Notes: generated by a model from the letters alone, not told the origin. Counted from the stretch's first letter, positions 39,267-52,481 are shown. The stretch: 64,000 bases of DNA from Diplonema papillatum (GCA_030068145.1 JAPJBO010000001.1:248001-312000); one strand, 5' to 3'. Translations and numbers: made by a program.

Positions 39267-40530
39267 TGACCGTCGTCTGCTGCTGGTTGCCGGCCGGCAA
39301 ATTCGATGAAGGTTCTGGATCCCAAGCATCGACGTCTCAAGTAGAATTCGCTCGGTTCGATGAGACGACGCCTTACCGTAAATGAAATATGGCAGTCCAA
39401 CAGTCGCCTTCCATCGTTTTGATAATTCGTTTCGAAGTCCTTGCCATTCACACATCGACAAACGGCCGGGTGCATATAATCGAATCCCTCTGATGCTTCG
39501 TTTGGAGTCTAGAAGACGACCGCTGGCATCGTATCGTGAACCCCAAAATACCGTCATCCGAGCGCTAACCGTATCTGCATGTCCGAGGTAAACGAACCGA
39601 TTCGTGTGTATGTAAACGAACTCGTGTGCAACGCAAGGCGCTGTGCCGCGTCTTGACGCGTTGGCTTTGGGTAATTGGTAGCCACTTTCCCCCGTAACCG
39701 TGCTCTGCAGTACCGTCGAACACGTGAAGCTTGGCTCCCGTGTAGAAGTACACTCGTACTCGCGAAAAGGGGAGGTGTCGCCGCCCCGTTTTTCAAGCTT
39801 TCTCACGTTTTCGCCGCTTCGGACCGTCGCCTTCCCTCCACAGGGGCTCCCTGTGGCCTGACTTTAGAGACTGCCAACCTGCGAAGTCTACACGACTTTG
39901 ATTTAGAAGACAAAGAAAAAGGAAAAAAGAATTGAGGGAGGGGGGGAAAGAGAACGTGCTCCCGCCCCGTGCGCCGTTTCCATTCTCTTTCTGCGTATGA
40001 AAACGCGCGTGCGAGCAAAGACAAACGTTCCGCAACCCGGATGCAGAGAGCTGAAGTGGCACGTTGGCGAACCGATTGACCAATGCCTGCAGACCCCGAA
40101 GTCACCCCACTGACAGTCACATCAGACTAACAAGAAGCAGGCTAACTATCCTTGAATGAGGAATGCCCAGTGGGCGCAAGTCATCAGTTTGCACAGACAC
40201 CAGTGGGGTCGAGACGTGTAGTGAAACGAAAGGTGTCGAAAGGAAGTGTAAGCAGTGCTGCTCGCAAAGCTCAACAGACCGCAAAGTTCCGCGTGTTCCA
40301 ACTTTGGGGACGCTATGGCCTACCAGAAGGTAGAAAAACGGCGTGAAGTGCTGCAGCCGTGGTGAAGATAAGGCAAGAACTTAGCACAGCAGCAATGTCA
40401 CGGTAAGAAAGTGAGAAACCCCGCAGTTTTAAAAAGGGCGTTCGTCAATTGGGGGTCGGGAGAGCGGGGGGGGGAGAGGGGGTGTGGCGGGACCTCCGGC
40501 CCGGCAGCGGGCGCACCCACCCGCCCGCCC
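39267..40530. other. No firm gene; one minus-strand frame of 212 codons
   Basis: A minus-strand frame (39806 to 39168) is open for 212 codons and partly protein-like (EFVYIHTNRFVYLG, MTVFWGSRYDASGRLL), but it overlaps the last RTF1 exon and shows no family motif. The rest (39810-40530) holds nothing recognisable. Confidence 0.35.
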
Positions 40531-43500
40531 ATGCTGCGGCAGCTCGCAGCTGTGGCCCTGCTGAGCGGCGGGTTGGCCGGTGCGTCCGACGAACCCGCTG
40601 GCCCCAATGGCGGGTTTCACGAGGCCGGCCCGGCCCAGGCTGAGCCTCTCCCGTTGGTGGGCGAGTTGGCACCCGCCGTAGGAACAGAGCCGCAAGCCAG
40701 CGGAGTCCCGCCTCCGCAGCCTTCGTCGCCGACGGGTGTCGAAGGGCGGGATGGAGACATCGGATCGGAACGTGTCCACCAGCAACACCCCCCGCAGCCT
40801 CCGCCAGGCACGGCTCAAGGTCCTGTAGGTAGCACTGCAAGTGCAGGCACAGCACCTGACGGTAGCGTCCCTGCAGGCACCGCTCAAGTAGGTCCTGTGG
40901 GTAGCACTTCCGTGGGCACGGCTCCTGAAGGCACTGTCCCTATTGGCACCGCTCCTGCAGGCACCTCACCTCTCGGCGCCTCTCCTGCAGTCGTTTCTGC
41001 AGGCACGGCTCCTGAAAGCGCCGCTAGCATGGGCACCGCGCCCTTAGGCACGGCTCCCGCGGACGCTCCTGCGCGCACCGATCCTATCGTCGGTGCTCCG
41101 ATCGTCGGCGCTCCCGAAGGCACCGTGCCCACAGGCGCCGCGCCCGCGGGCTCTGCCGGCATCCAGCCTCCGCCGCTGCAGCCCCCGCCACCTCCCGCCG
41201 ACGGCGAGCAGCAGCTGCCTGCCAATACTCCGAAAACGCCGCCGCCGGCTTTCAGTGTTCACGGCACGCACGCACCTCACCAGGTTTGCCTTCTCTTTCA
41301 CGGATTTTGTGATTCTTTTTGAATACGCACCGCTCTGTAACAAACTAGAGAAAGCCGCCAGCTGAAAAATCTTGAACGAGGATATGTGTTGGAGTCCGCG
41401 TACAGGTGTTATCGCACGAAGCTTCTTCCTCTGCGCTGACTTCTACGAGCCGCAGTATACACAACAAACGCGGACTGCAGTTTCGCCTTCAATTCTGAAG
41501 CCCCCACGGTCCCGTGTTGGTCTTATTTGACGAATTCTGTTGCCGAAGGTGGATGAGGCTTCAACAGCAAGCTGTTCTACCTGTCTTGCTGCGGGGCGTA
41601 CGAGAGCGATGCGAACCAGCTTCTTCATTGGACAGGCTACAGCCCAGCCCGGTCCTCTCGGGGCCGGACCTGTCGCCGACAGGCTGTAGGCAGGGTTCTT
41701 CGGGACACATTGCCGCACACACTACTTTCTGAACTACCGAAACAGGAGGACACTCTCGCTGGTCTATATAGCGACACCGTCCATAGACCTGATTGCTGGA
41801 TGGTTGTAGGTAACTACTTGAGTGAAAGTGACTGCCCCTTTACGGATGCTCAGGGGTTGTGTTCTGTGCAAGCTGCGCCGCGCCTTGATCCTCTGGTTCG
41901 GATAGCCACTTGACCGTCGACTCGTAACTCTGCATTGCAGACTATGTTTACTTGGTTTTCAACTGTGGAGCGGCTGCCGATAGCGAACGAGTTCGCACGA
42001 AGCTGGCAATGCTACAGGTAGTCGGTAGCGACTTGTGCAGTCTATCGCGCTGGTTTTGCTGTATCAGGTTCAAAACTACCGCCATCACTCCACCCATGCC
42101 ACATACGTTCTAAAACCCGCATACGCAGAACCTTCTCGTGTATATTCTGCTCATCCCGATGACTTTGTTTGTAGCCGGCGTGGGCCTTCAGATCTGGGCG
42201 CCGCACTGGCTGGCTGCAGGAGGGCCTGCAGCGTCGGCGATCCTCATCTTTGTCAGGCCGTGCCTTCCGTCAACGGCGCCGCCCCGGGTGTGCCTTTCGT
42301 TTTTTGTCGTATACGATCGCAGTTCTTAGAATTTTTAACATATCCTACCCAGACGTCAGGACAATGTAAATGTTGATCTACAACTGCTATCATACCCCCA
42401 GTATCATCATCCGTCAGCATCCGTCGATACCCGCTGCATTTTCAGAGCCACGTGGCGGATAAGCAGCGAATCTAAGCAACCTAATACACCAAACCCCAAT
42501 CGCAAAGAATGCCGTCACAGGCAAGTGACCGTGCGATTATCGCCGGGAATCACCGTGTGTTGCTTTCTCACTCAGGACTTTGACCTGTTGTGTTTGTCTG
42601 ATTTGTCGTGTAGGGGTAGACCCGCATGACCTCACGTCCGTTCAACACGTGGTTCGGTAGTTACAGCACTTGGGATTCCTTCTGTCCTTTGTCGGGCAGC
42701 ATCGTCGAGCGTTTTCTTTCAAGCTGGCGCTTATGTAAAACAAAGCGAAATCACGCACCCACAGGGCACGCCGTACCACAAGACGTACACGTGGCTCGTC
42801 GGGAGCGAAGAACCCCTGCGCGGCGCCGAGGACGGAGCGCGGTCGTCGATGTTTTCGGCGCGCGGCGCCGGCACGAAGGCGAAGGCGAGGATCAAAGACT
42901 GGTGGACAGGCGGCCGGCTGGGCAACGCCTTCGCCGTCAGCGGCCGCGACGGCGGTGCCGGCAGGACGGCCGGCTTCAAGTGGGAGCCCGTCGACATCGA
43001 GGCCGCGCAGGCCGCCGCGAGAGCCGAGCGGAAGCAGAAGAAAGAACGGCCCAAAAAGGCGCACCCCAGCGAAGCCAGCCGCGCCCCCGGCCCCGGCGCA
43101 GAAGGCCACGTCAGCCCGACGCAGCAAAGGGCGGCTGCCGGGATCATGTTGACCGCAAAAGAAGTGCAAGCGCTCCTCGCGCAGGAAGCGGACAATGAAG
43201 AGCTCCTGAGAGTGCGCGTCGATCGAGAAGAAGGAGAAGACCGCTGGCTTCTGGCGAGGCAGCTGGCCGTGGACGGCAAGCGGGTTCAAGACAAGGTCAT
43301 ACGAAAGTTGGTGTTTGGGCTTTGCAAGGATGAAGGCGAAGCTCGGGCGGGTGTTGATTCGAACTACCACAGCGAATTCGCCGAGGTGCAATCGTCCGCA
43401 GCGCGCTCGCGGTGGCATGCGAAGGCGGCGGAGGCTCGGCGCGCGGTGTGCACGGCCGAGGAATTAGGCCGGGGCGCTCTGGCGGCCGCCGAGGGCGCTG

Positions 43501-46500
43501 CGGTGAGTGATCTGGCGTCGCTCCGCCGGGCCGCGCACGCGTGGATCGCCACCCGGCCCGAGCGCGAGGCGATCTTCCGCGCGCAGGCGATGGGGCGGAT
43601 GGACGTCGAAGACGACGAATCCGGGCAGCGCACGTACGCGAGCGAAGCCTTCGATCAACGGACGCTCTTCTGCGTAGAATCGGCCGAACGAAAAGCCGTC
43701 GCCTCTGCCCATTCCGCCGGCCGCCAGTCCCTCCTGCAAGACCTCACCACCGCCCGGCTGGCCGGCCTCGAAACCGACGAAGCGACCGCAAGGTCCCAGC
43801 TCGCTTCCGAAGCATCAACCGCTTTCAACACCACCGTTTATCTCCCGGCTCAACGGTCGAGCCTGCAAGTCCTCGAGTCGGAGGGTCGGGTTTCCTGCGG
43901 TAGAGAGGAGAAGAGGGCGCGGCGGACTGCGTGGGCGCGAAGAGAGGCATCACTTGCCGAAGTGAACGTCCGCATGGGGCTGCAGGTGCTCGAGGGCCTC
44001 TCGGTGAAGACGATGGACGGAGTCACGCGGGACGAGAACGACGCGTTTTTCGACCTGACCCGAGAGGCAGCCGCTTCTGCGACCTTCGCTGAGGAGGCGG
44101 CGCAGCGCCGGGCCTGGGCCACGGAGGAGGACGCAGCGTTCTCTGCGCTGACCGCTCGCCACGTCGGCGAGCTGAGCGGAATACTCGAAAACGAGAAGAT
44201 GGCGGCGGAGGAGGCCCGCCGGCTCCAACGCGCTGCGTGCGACGGCGAAGAATCGAGCGGGCGGGCGCACGTCGCAGCCCTGGAGGCCGAGGCCTGGGCC
44301 GTCCTGCAGCAGGGCAGCGCTGCCAGCGTGGCCACAGCCGTGACAAGCGAGCGGGAAAGGCTGGAAAAGCTCCGAGGATTGATGTATGTTCATCTCATCA
44401 TCTTGAGGTGGGGGGGGGGGGGGGGATTTTATTCTTACATTGGGTGATTCAGGATGTGTTCTCGCCGCCCAGAGAACACATCTTCATCAAGGAGCTGCTT
44501 GCGGCGTTGCAGGCGGTATGGTTAGCTGCTGAGGAGATGCCCGGTAAAAAGTTCCGCCTCATGGTGGACAACCAGGCAGTGGTTTTCGCTTTGCGAAAGG
44601 GCCACAGCAAGTACTACCTGACCAACGAGATCCTCTGCTTACTTTTCGATCTTGTGGCGGCTGGGTCGCTGCAGCTCGAGCCGGTTTGGGTCTCGACCGA
44701 GATCCAAAAGGCCCGTTTACCCGGGGTTGGTTCCATGGCTCCTCGCTAATGGAGAAGTCTTTGCTCGGGGCTGTCCTGATGTCCCGGCGCATGTGCAGTT
44801 CGGTTGGCACCATGAGTGGCACGGGTATGTCGCGGTGACTTTCACGTCGCGAAGTTGCCCTTAGTTTAATGTGCCACGACTGCGTCTGCTCTGCCGCTCC
44901 GCGGTCCCATAGGGTCCCAAGTGTGGTCAACGAAAACTCTAGGTTCCCTTTCTACTTTCTCCCACTCTCGCGGTGTACGGTTTTTAGCCACGTGAGGAAA
45001 CTGAACCGCCCAAGTAGGACCTTCTGATCATGATCATTTGCAAATTTGCCACCTGATACCACGCCCAGGGTTTGGGCTCAGGGTAGTGCGGTCAACGAAA
45101 ACTCTGGTTCCCTTTCTACTTTCTCCTACTCTCGCGGTGTACGGGTTCTTACATGCAGCACCTCCCCCCCTGGCGAACTGGGGGAATTGGTGGTGGCAAT
45201 GAGGCCACGTGATCTCTGCAACTTGGTGCCAAGTACACCAATACATTCTCTCTCTTTTGTTTTAGTTTATCGAGACGTTGCAATGTGTTCCAAAAAGTGT
45301 AAGCCTGCGCAATGAGCGAACCAACACCATGAAGATCATGGCACTGCTACAGTTTTCATGTCCGTGCTTCAAACGGAGATCTCAAACTCAAAGACATATT
45401 TCATGTGAAAAAGTTCCACCGTTAAAACGTTCTAATTGCCGAATGGTCGAATGCCGCCTTACACACCACAGCGACGCGCTGGCGCGCACTGAAGCCTCGA
45501 CGCGACAGGACGCAGAGCAGCAGGAAGAGACCGACCGGCAGCCGTTCGCCGCCGCCTTCCAGCAGCAAAGCGATGCGGCGTCCGCGCTCGAAGCGCGGCG
45601 CGTCTCCCGGGAAGCGGGCGAGCGGGCGGCGGTCGAAGCGGCAGAGGCCGCCGAACGGCAGCTGGCGACCCGCGCCGAGCGCGTGCACTGGGACGCCCTC
45701 GCGGACGAGCTGCGGACGGGCCAGCAACTAGCCGAGTTGCAGGACGCTGTGGCAGCCATAGCGGCGCTTGAGGAGGCGGGCCGCGGGGGTGTCGTTGCGG
45801 ATGAGGAAATGGAGCGGGATGCGGCCCAGACCAGCGAGCACGGGCGGCGCATGGCGATCAACGAGGACATCATCCGCGGGGTGAAGAAGAGCACGGAAGT
45901 CTCGACCGACGTGGTCCGCATGAAGGTGGTGGCGGACGAGGCGCTCGTGCGCGAATCGTCCGCTTTGCGGAGCAGAAAGGTGGGCATGGTCACCAAAGGC
46001 GACATCGTGCACGTCGTCGAGAGGCGGGGCGTCCGGTGCAAGCTCCACGAGCACAACGGCTGGGTCTCGGTCCAAGGCCAGGTATCCAACACGCACGGGG
46101 GGTTTCTTTTTTGCATAAGCACCTGCTTTGTAGGAAATCCTTGAGGAGGCTGCTAGCTGCAAAAGATCAAAGGAGGTAAATGTGCTGTAGCCCACAGTGG
46201 CGGGCGTAAGCGTTCAGCAAAAAAGACCCACTTTGTAGTTGTGTTTCTCCCCCTCTAGCCTCCTTCGAAGTAAGCACACGGCAGCCCCTCGAGTATTCTT
46301 TACATAAGCCACCAGCTTGGAATGGGACTCGACAAAGCCGCCCGACAAAGAACTGAAGGGAACCCAAGTGCTGTACCTACCGAACCACGTGTTGAACGTA
46401 CGTGAGGTCATGCGGGTCCACCCCTACACGACGAGACAGACAAACAGAACAGGTCAAAGTCCTGAGTGATAAAACAACACTTGATGCGAAGAAAATTGTC

Positions 46501-47893
46501 GAGCAGTTTTAGTATTTTCGTAACATTCTTCGGGGTTGATCTGAGTTCCTAACCTGAAAATGAAACAGGGTATACGCACTAAGGGAAAACGATCAACCGG
46601 TACCCGAAGCGTTTTTAGCTTTTTCTGCGACAGCAAAAACCGAGCGCAGCGAGATTTCCGTGAGGTTTCTTCCAAGCAACCAGGCCTGCTCTCCCATTTT
46701 ATTCCTCGCAGGAAGAATTGCAGCGAAAGATCGTCACACCAAAGAGTCATCGGCATGCTGATGAGAGCGCGCCAGAAGCGCATCGACAAAACTCTTTTCT
46801 CAACAAACGAAGATCTCAAGACACTGTTTGTCCCATCGGGTTCGATGGCAACACAAAACGCACGCACAGATGGGCAATCGTATTCTACAAGAAGTGCCCC
46901 TCGAGCCGGGTGAGGTCATCGTGCTGCCTGAGCGCAAAGCCACGCCTCCGCCAAACAACTCGCGCGACGCGCAAGACGTCTTTTCTCAGGTAGCTTTCCC
47001 CCCAACTGAGGGCTTTCCCCGCATCGGGTTCGTGGCTCGACCACAGACACCTCTTTTGCACTGTTCCGTGCTGTTGCATCTGTGTCTCAGCTTCCCATGT
47101 GTCGTGCACCCAAACAGGTCCGTCGGCTCCCTGCATGTGGCATCTGCTATTCAGACGCTAAACAGCTGACCTTTGTTACACACACGCTTGCTCGGTGGGC
47201 AATTATACCAAAGGCCGTACTCCTTTCATCGAGATGAATCACACGGGGGGCGGAAGCTTCTGTGCGTGAACCTTGCGTCCTTGCTCTGGGACCGCCTCAC
47301 ACTTCCCACACGACTGCAGGTGACTGCCTTTGGCAGCCAGTTGAACAAAGGTTGGGGCGCATTCGGAGGCTTTCTTGGCAGCTCAACGGCCGCGGTATGT
47401 CTACTCCGCATGCACAAAAAAAAAGTGTTCCTCGTTTTCGAAAGAAACGTATCTTCGTTGACGGGCACCCCTGCACCCGCATCCTGACGTGGCTTCAGGT
47501 GGCGATTGATCATGGCAGGGGGTCCTACTCGGGCATCTCTGTATGTAGGCGCCGGGGTAGTTAGCAGTCGCAAAGCGATCGCGATGCTTCTAATGAATGA
47601 AAGCGCCTGAGGCACGACTCACTGCGATCGAGCTTGCACTCCGAAGGGGACACCTGGAGACTGTGCAATTTCCGACCATCGAATCCACAAACAACGCTCA
47701 GAAAACGCCTCCGAAGTCCAAGACGCTGTCAGGCTCGAAGTCAGACGGTGAGCCGCCTTCGGCGAGCCCGGAATTGTCTCCGCCGCCGCCGCCGATGCCT
47801 GATGTCGAAGTGCCGTCGCCTTCGGTGAAGACACCCGACACTTCGCTGGACAGTTCCAGCCCGGCGAAAGCGAAGGAAGGAAAGGCGGACTGA
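40531..47893 (+). CDS. Secreted-type coiled-coil protein with GTAP repeats (six exons)
   Basis: Exons: 40531-41283, 42765-44383, 45472-46081, 46870-46989, 47320-47394, 47702-47893; phases agree and the product is 1122 residues. The start at 40531 gives a signal peptide (MLRQLAAVALLSGGLAGASD); an upstream in-frame ATG at 40411 would bury it. Exon 1 encodes imperfect GTAPxGT repeats. Exons 2-3 encode a long Ala/Glu/Arg-rich coiled coil. Exon 3 closes with an SH3-like stretch (GDIVHVVERRGVRCKLHEHN, then GWVSV). The last exon is Pro/Ser-rich with PPPPPMPDVEVP. The link between exon 1 and exon 2 rests on matching phase only and could join two genes. Function unknown; a surface or matrix structural role is a guess. 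Confidence 0.6.
41300..41395 (-). repeat. Diverged dispersed repeat core in intron 1 of the coiled-coil gene
   Basis: Strings such as acgcaccgctctgtaacaaa, gccgccagctgaaaaatctt and gaggatatgtg align with the start of the core at 3214-3290 with many substitutions. It begins about 40 bp after the donor at 41284. Confidence 0.5.
42560..42745 (+). repeat. Dispersed repeat head module without core
   Basis: Matches the upstream module of the 59780 copy (ttctcactcaggact, gtccgttcaacacgtggtt, acagcacttggga, ttcaagctgg.gcttatgta) but stops before the CTCGAGGGG core. It ends about 20 bp before the exon 2 acceptor. Confidence 0.8.
44440..44745 (+). mobile_element. RNase H fragment of another retrotransposon, intronic
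   Basis: The frame contains EHIFIKELLAAL, MVDNQAVVFALRKGHSK and LEPVWVSTEI, typical of the RNase H region of tyrosine-recombinase retrotransposons. It differs strongly from the 27-33 kb elements, so a second family is present. It follows a G12-13 run and lies in the intron 44384-45471. Confidence 0.75.
44920..45155 (+). repeat. Direct repeat pair in the intron of the coiled-coil gene
   Basis: gtcaacgaaaactct, ggttccctttctactttctc and actctcgcggtgtacgg occur at about 44926-44985 and 45090-45147, nearly identical. Confidence 0.8.
46108..46470 (-). repeat. Dispersed repeat, longest antisense copy (core plus head module)
   Basis: The core (46108-46297) is followed by the head module (46298-46470, minus-strand reading gtacgttcaacacgtggttc and gtcgagtcccattccaagct). 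It lies in the intron that starts at 46082, 26 bp after the donor. A 30-bp deletion removes the cacgaaacacaggtg part of the core. Confidence 0.85.
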
Positions 47894-49865
47894 GACGGGA
47901 AGCGGAGAGGGGTCGCAAGCGGGCGACGTGGAAACCACCCCAAATAAGAATGAGCGCGAAGTTTGTTTGTGCGTGCCGGCAGGAGTTAGCCCGGTAGTGA
48001 GTGAGTATGATCGTTAGGCTAATTTCCTTCCGGACACGCTGCCAGCGTTCGCTTTCGAGTTTACAATACAATTAATTATCGCAGCGAAAAAATAAGAACC
48101 GCTCGCCTCACGCGTTCGCAGTTGGCACAACCGTGGGGGGGCGTTCGCGTCAATCATGGGATGATGACATGAAGATGTTAGCCCACCTGCGTTGCAGGTG
48201 CGAGGACGAAGCCAAAAGCCAAGGCATACGACACTTGCTTTTTTTGTTCAACAGTGGGGAGTCACCGGCATGCTGATGTACTGCACTACCGGCTATTCGC
48301 TACGTGACGGAAGGCACCTGCTTTTAGCATAAACCTGATCCCCCATTTGCTAAGCACGACGCGGAACGTGACTGCAAAAGCAGGTCCCGCTTGTCGTTGA
48401 ACGCTTTTTGCCCCCCCCTCCCCGCACTAAACCCAGACTTTCCTGCGTTGCGTGTGCGGGGTTCTCACATTTCCTTCTTCGTACTTTGGATACAATGTGA
48501 TTTGGGCTCTTGTTGCGGTTTGTGGCCCCTTCCTTTAGAGCGGATCATGAGCAGTGGCTACGTCATCTTCGCAACCAACCGAGGTCCTCTAAGCCCACAC
48601 GGGGTATGGAAAATTCGGCCTCAGAATACGGGTTCTGGAAGACTAGGTCGCCCACCCACGCACATGAGGTATGCGCGGCACACGTGTACAGATGGCCTCC
48701 TGCATACCATGAACGTCGTGGAGTGTTTTGGGCTTGACGCTTCCGAGACTACGCGATTTCCGACCTGATAATTTTGCAAGCTGTGCTGGCGGAGCGAACT
48801 ACTTCCTCGTACGTTGACACGCCAACAACCCCGCTGACAAACGTGCTATGTTACTCAAAAAGGTGTCTGTACCTGCTGCGTATACACACTGCGTACACTT
48901 CTGATTCTAGCCTCTGTAGCCTCTTGCTGAACTAGTTACATCCTATTTTGCGCCCGTTCTTCCCTTCCAGCATTACAATGGATGGGAAAGCTTGTCTACT
49001 GGGGTTGCCGTGTGCAGCACCACCTTTGAGGCACCAAAGGGATGATAATCCGAGAAGACGTGCCCTGTTGGAGTAGGAGGGGAAATCCAAGAGCGTCAAA
49101 AGCGCCGAAGATAGCCAACCGGGCCGAGCATCTTTGTCGCTTGCATCAAGTTGTGGGGTTTTGCATCGATCCCTAGGCCCGAATTGTAAGCCCAGATGTG
49201 GAGTGCAGCTCAGTAGCCATCTCAGGCACGCCTTCCAACCTCAGCAGCGCCGTTGTCACCTGGAGCTTCTTGAATCTTATGACACAGGCTGCTCGCGGCG
49301 TCCCAATGACATGTAGCTATTCAAGCTGCGGTCATTTCTACCCGCCCGGTGCTGAAACCCCCCTCATGCGGCGTTGGGCACTTACCAAAGAACGAGCTTC
49401 CCTCTCCGAAGCTCTATCCCGCGCCAATCGGTAGGCGCCGTACAAATGGAAGGGACGTGATTAGTGCACGCTGATGACGTGCACCTATTACAGGCCTGCC
49501 ACCGGCTTGCTCTTCTGCGCACTATAAGTAACGCTATAAGTCGCACGCAGTCCCCGCAAAACGTAGTGTCCGTCTCGCTCCGGCAAGCAGCCGGCCGCCG
49601 ATGCCTAAGAATCTTTAGTACTAACCATCTTGCGGGTTGCCCTTCGATGTATTGTGCAGGCTAAAAAGCCGTAGGCAGCGTGTTTGGTGGTTGATCAGCA
49701 TTCCTTACCTGAAAATGACACAGGGTAAATACAAGTGGGAAAACGCTCAACCAGAATGAAGCGCTGTCTATTTCTCCGTGAGTTGCCTTTAGAATATCAC
49801 CCCCGCTCAAACCCGCACACATAGGCAAAAAACATCCTCCCTGACAAGAAGGCACACATAAAATA
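47894..49865. other. Intergenic; repeat copies only
   Basis: Bases 47955-48085 are the inverted copy of 20349-20490. Bases about 49615-49790 match one end of the 24600-24835 inverted-repeat element and its neighbour. Short frames near 48556 and 49198 have no recognisable domain. Confidence 0.5.
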
Positions 49866-50510
49866 ATGTTGCGAACCGTCGTAGCATGCGCAGTTCTGTC
49901 GCTGGCTGAGTCAGCATGGGTTGCCCCGTGGTTCTGCCACGGGTTGGATTGCCCTGAGTACGTTATGGAGAAGAACATGACGTTCGGGAACCAGACAATC
50001 GAGATGAGGCAGTACACAGCACAGCAAAAGTGGACGTCGACCACCGTTATGAGCACGTCGTTGTCTCAGGCAGACAGCACCGGGTTCCAGAGGCTGTTCG
50101 ACTACATCAGCGGTGACAACCAGGGGTCTGTGAGCGTGCCGATGACATGCCCCGTGCGGGAGTACATCCAGCCAGGAGCAGGTCCGAACTGCAACTCGAC
50201 GTTCACGGTGGCGTTCTACGTGCCTTACAAGTATCAATCGGCATTGAATGCGTCAGCAACAGCGCCGCCGAAGCCTGCGAAGAGTGATGTTTCGACAACA
50301 GTTGACGTGAAACCTCTGCGTGTAGCGGTGTTGGGATTTTCGGGCATGGCCCCACAGGATGTCGTCATCCAGCATGCGGCGGAGTTGTACACGTACCTGT
50401 CGACCACGAACCTGAAGTACGATGAAGAGAACTGGTTCTTCTCTGCGTACGACCCACCCTTCCGTATCGTCAACCGTCACCAGGAGATCTGGGTCGAGCT
50501 CTTCGACTGA
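49866..50510 (+). CDS. SOUL haem-binding family protein, copy 1
   Basis: 214 residues, single exon. A signal peptide (MLRTVVACAVLSLAESAW) precedes the SOUL/HEBP domain: PEYVMEKNMTFGNQTIEMRQ, then WTSTTV, FQRLFDYISG, VPMTCPV and a VAVLGFSGMAPQ block near the end, the usual order in the family. Four N-glycosylation sequons (NMT, NQT, NST, NAS) fit a secreted or lumenal protein. Known members bind haem or tetrapyrroles; a haem-handling role is inferred. The first gene of three tandem copies; the upstream 900 bp holds no gene. Confidence 0.85.
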   Translation: MLRTVVACAVLSLAESAWVAPWFCHGLDCPEYVMEKNMTFGNQTIEMRQYTAQQKWTSTTVMSTSLSQADSTGFQRLFDYISGDNQGSVSVPMTCPVREYIQPGAGPNCNSTFTVAFYVPYKYQSALNASATAPPKPAKSDVSTTVDVKPLRVAVLGFSGMAPQDVVIQHAAELYTYLSTTNLKYDEENWFFSAYDPPFRIVNRHQEIWVELFD

Positions 50511-52481
50511 GCAGAGCTCATATGTTGGCGTCTTCGCTTTGAGCTATGTCGTGAAGACATACACCGCGAGACCAGGCTCCTCATGCCGCCAACACACGAG
50601 ACAGTCCATCATCGGGTAGAAGTATCTCCAGCAACTTCTTCGGCACTTTTGCATGAAAACACGAGTTCTCCGGGGCGGGGCTGTGACTGGAACCGTCTGT
50701 TGTCACAAACCTCGACCCGATCTTCACTACTTATCTCCCACATCTGACTTATGGGAGCCTTTCGTTTGCTTCCTTTTCTCTCGTTCTCCTCTCTTTTTTT
50801 GATGTACGCACGTCTTCCTTTTCGTTGAGGTGTGAAAAGGAACCACGGCTTATATTCGACCCTGCGCCCGATGTCTCTGCACAACCAATCTGAAAACCTG
50901 ATCATGGGGCAAGGGCCAAGGCAACAAGTCCCGTAGCTTGGTTGGTTTGCTCCAAGTATTGTGTCAGAGACGTCACATACACCTTTGACCAGGGTCCAGG
51001 ATCATCTGGTTCTGCTAGTTCCTGGCACAACAACCACGTTTCCGTCCCCCTCCCCTCTCTTCCTCCCTCTCCCTCCCTTTCTCTCTCTCACCGTCTCTGA
51101 GAAAATGATTCGATCGATGAAAACGAAATTGGCACAAGAGAGAAGAATTGTACCGCTGATTCTTCTCTCTTTCCCAAATATTGGACACTGCACACCGAGC
51201 AAGATGGGATACCCAACATGTAGACTGACACAAGCAGCATGATTGGCCGTGGCTGACGATTGCACAGACGAAAACGTTGTGAATGCTGTGCACAATCATG
51301 CATGAAGCTTTTCGGCCTGTGATCCGGTCGATTTTGATCGCGCGACAGAGATGTATTACCATTGTTATAGTGCACGCAGCTGTCCTAAGCTGATTCGCGG
51401 CGACGATGTTCCCTGCGGCACTTGCATGCGGACCTCCTGCATTTGGCCGAGGGTATCGTCCTCTTGTACCTCCTTGTTCCTGCTATTGGCACTGAGTGCG
51501 CTGCGCCCACCTACCTAGCGAAATGCGTGCTCGTATTCTCACGTTTCTTCCTCTTCGTTTCTTCAGTGATAAAGCCCCTGGCCTGCGATCGCGAGCGGAG
51601 ACGACTCGACGAACGACGCAAGGGGACACCGGCGATGAAAGCGTAGGATGCTTCGAAGCGGGGGAAGACGAGCTAGCCAACAGGCTCCTGAGGTCGATTT
51701 GACGGGAACCGAGAGCAGCTTGACGTCGTAAATAGACGTGCCGGAAATGGCGGCTGATTCGGGAATGCACTTCCTGCGCAACCACCCGCAACGCCGCCCC
51801 TATGAGATGTGCCGCCTGTGTAAGGACACTTGGTTGTTGCGAAGCGTCTATCTACCGCAATATGAAGCAGGCAGACCACCTCCCACACTCTATCCGTCCC
51901 CCGTAGATCTAGACAGGGCAACAGTCGTCAACATTGCAGAATGCTTGACGACAAGTGATTCGCGCCACCGTGCGAGCGAGTCTCGGAACAGGACTCGAAA
52001 TTGTGACCCAGGTGGTGCTTACACCAGGCGTTTGGAACAGCTAGTCAGACCAAGCTCTTTGCACAGAGAGAGCTTACCTACATTGTTCTGTCGGCCAGAG
52101 GCTTTTAGCCTAGGAGACATATTGCGGTTAACGGTGCAAGATAATGGGATCTACCCTGTTCTTTGTGTCTAACAATGCAATTTGTCAAGAACAAAAACCG
52201 ATCGATGGCAGCGTACTATCCTCACTCCCGTTAGATGAACAAAACAGGTTTGAAGGAAGTGCGCAAACAAACATCCACAAGACACCCTACTACACGAAGA
52301 AAGTGCAGCTTTCCAGCCTGCCACATCCTCGGGTGAGATGTGCTGCCTGTGTAGCGACTCTCAGCTGTTGCATGGGGCTATACTCGATTCAGCCGTTACC
52401 CACTTAAAGCCCTGAACGGAAACGCATTCAACAGCCTCCCTGAAATCACACGTATCCAAGTCGTAAAGCACACACAAAACA
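50511..52481. other. Duplicated 3' flank of SOUL copy 1 and spacer
   Basis: Bases about 50600-51600 are homologous to 53240-54180 and 55620-56590, with indels and C/T-rich stretches (ctctctttctc). A hairpin near 51133-51172 (agagaagaat / attcttctct) is conserved in all three. No gene recognised. Bases 52160-52275 are the inverted copy of 26628-26760. Confidence 0.7.
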
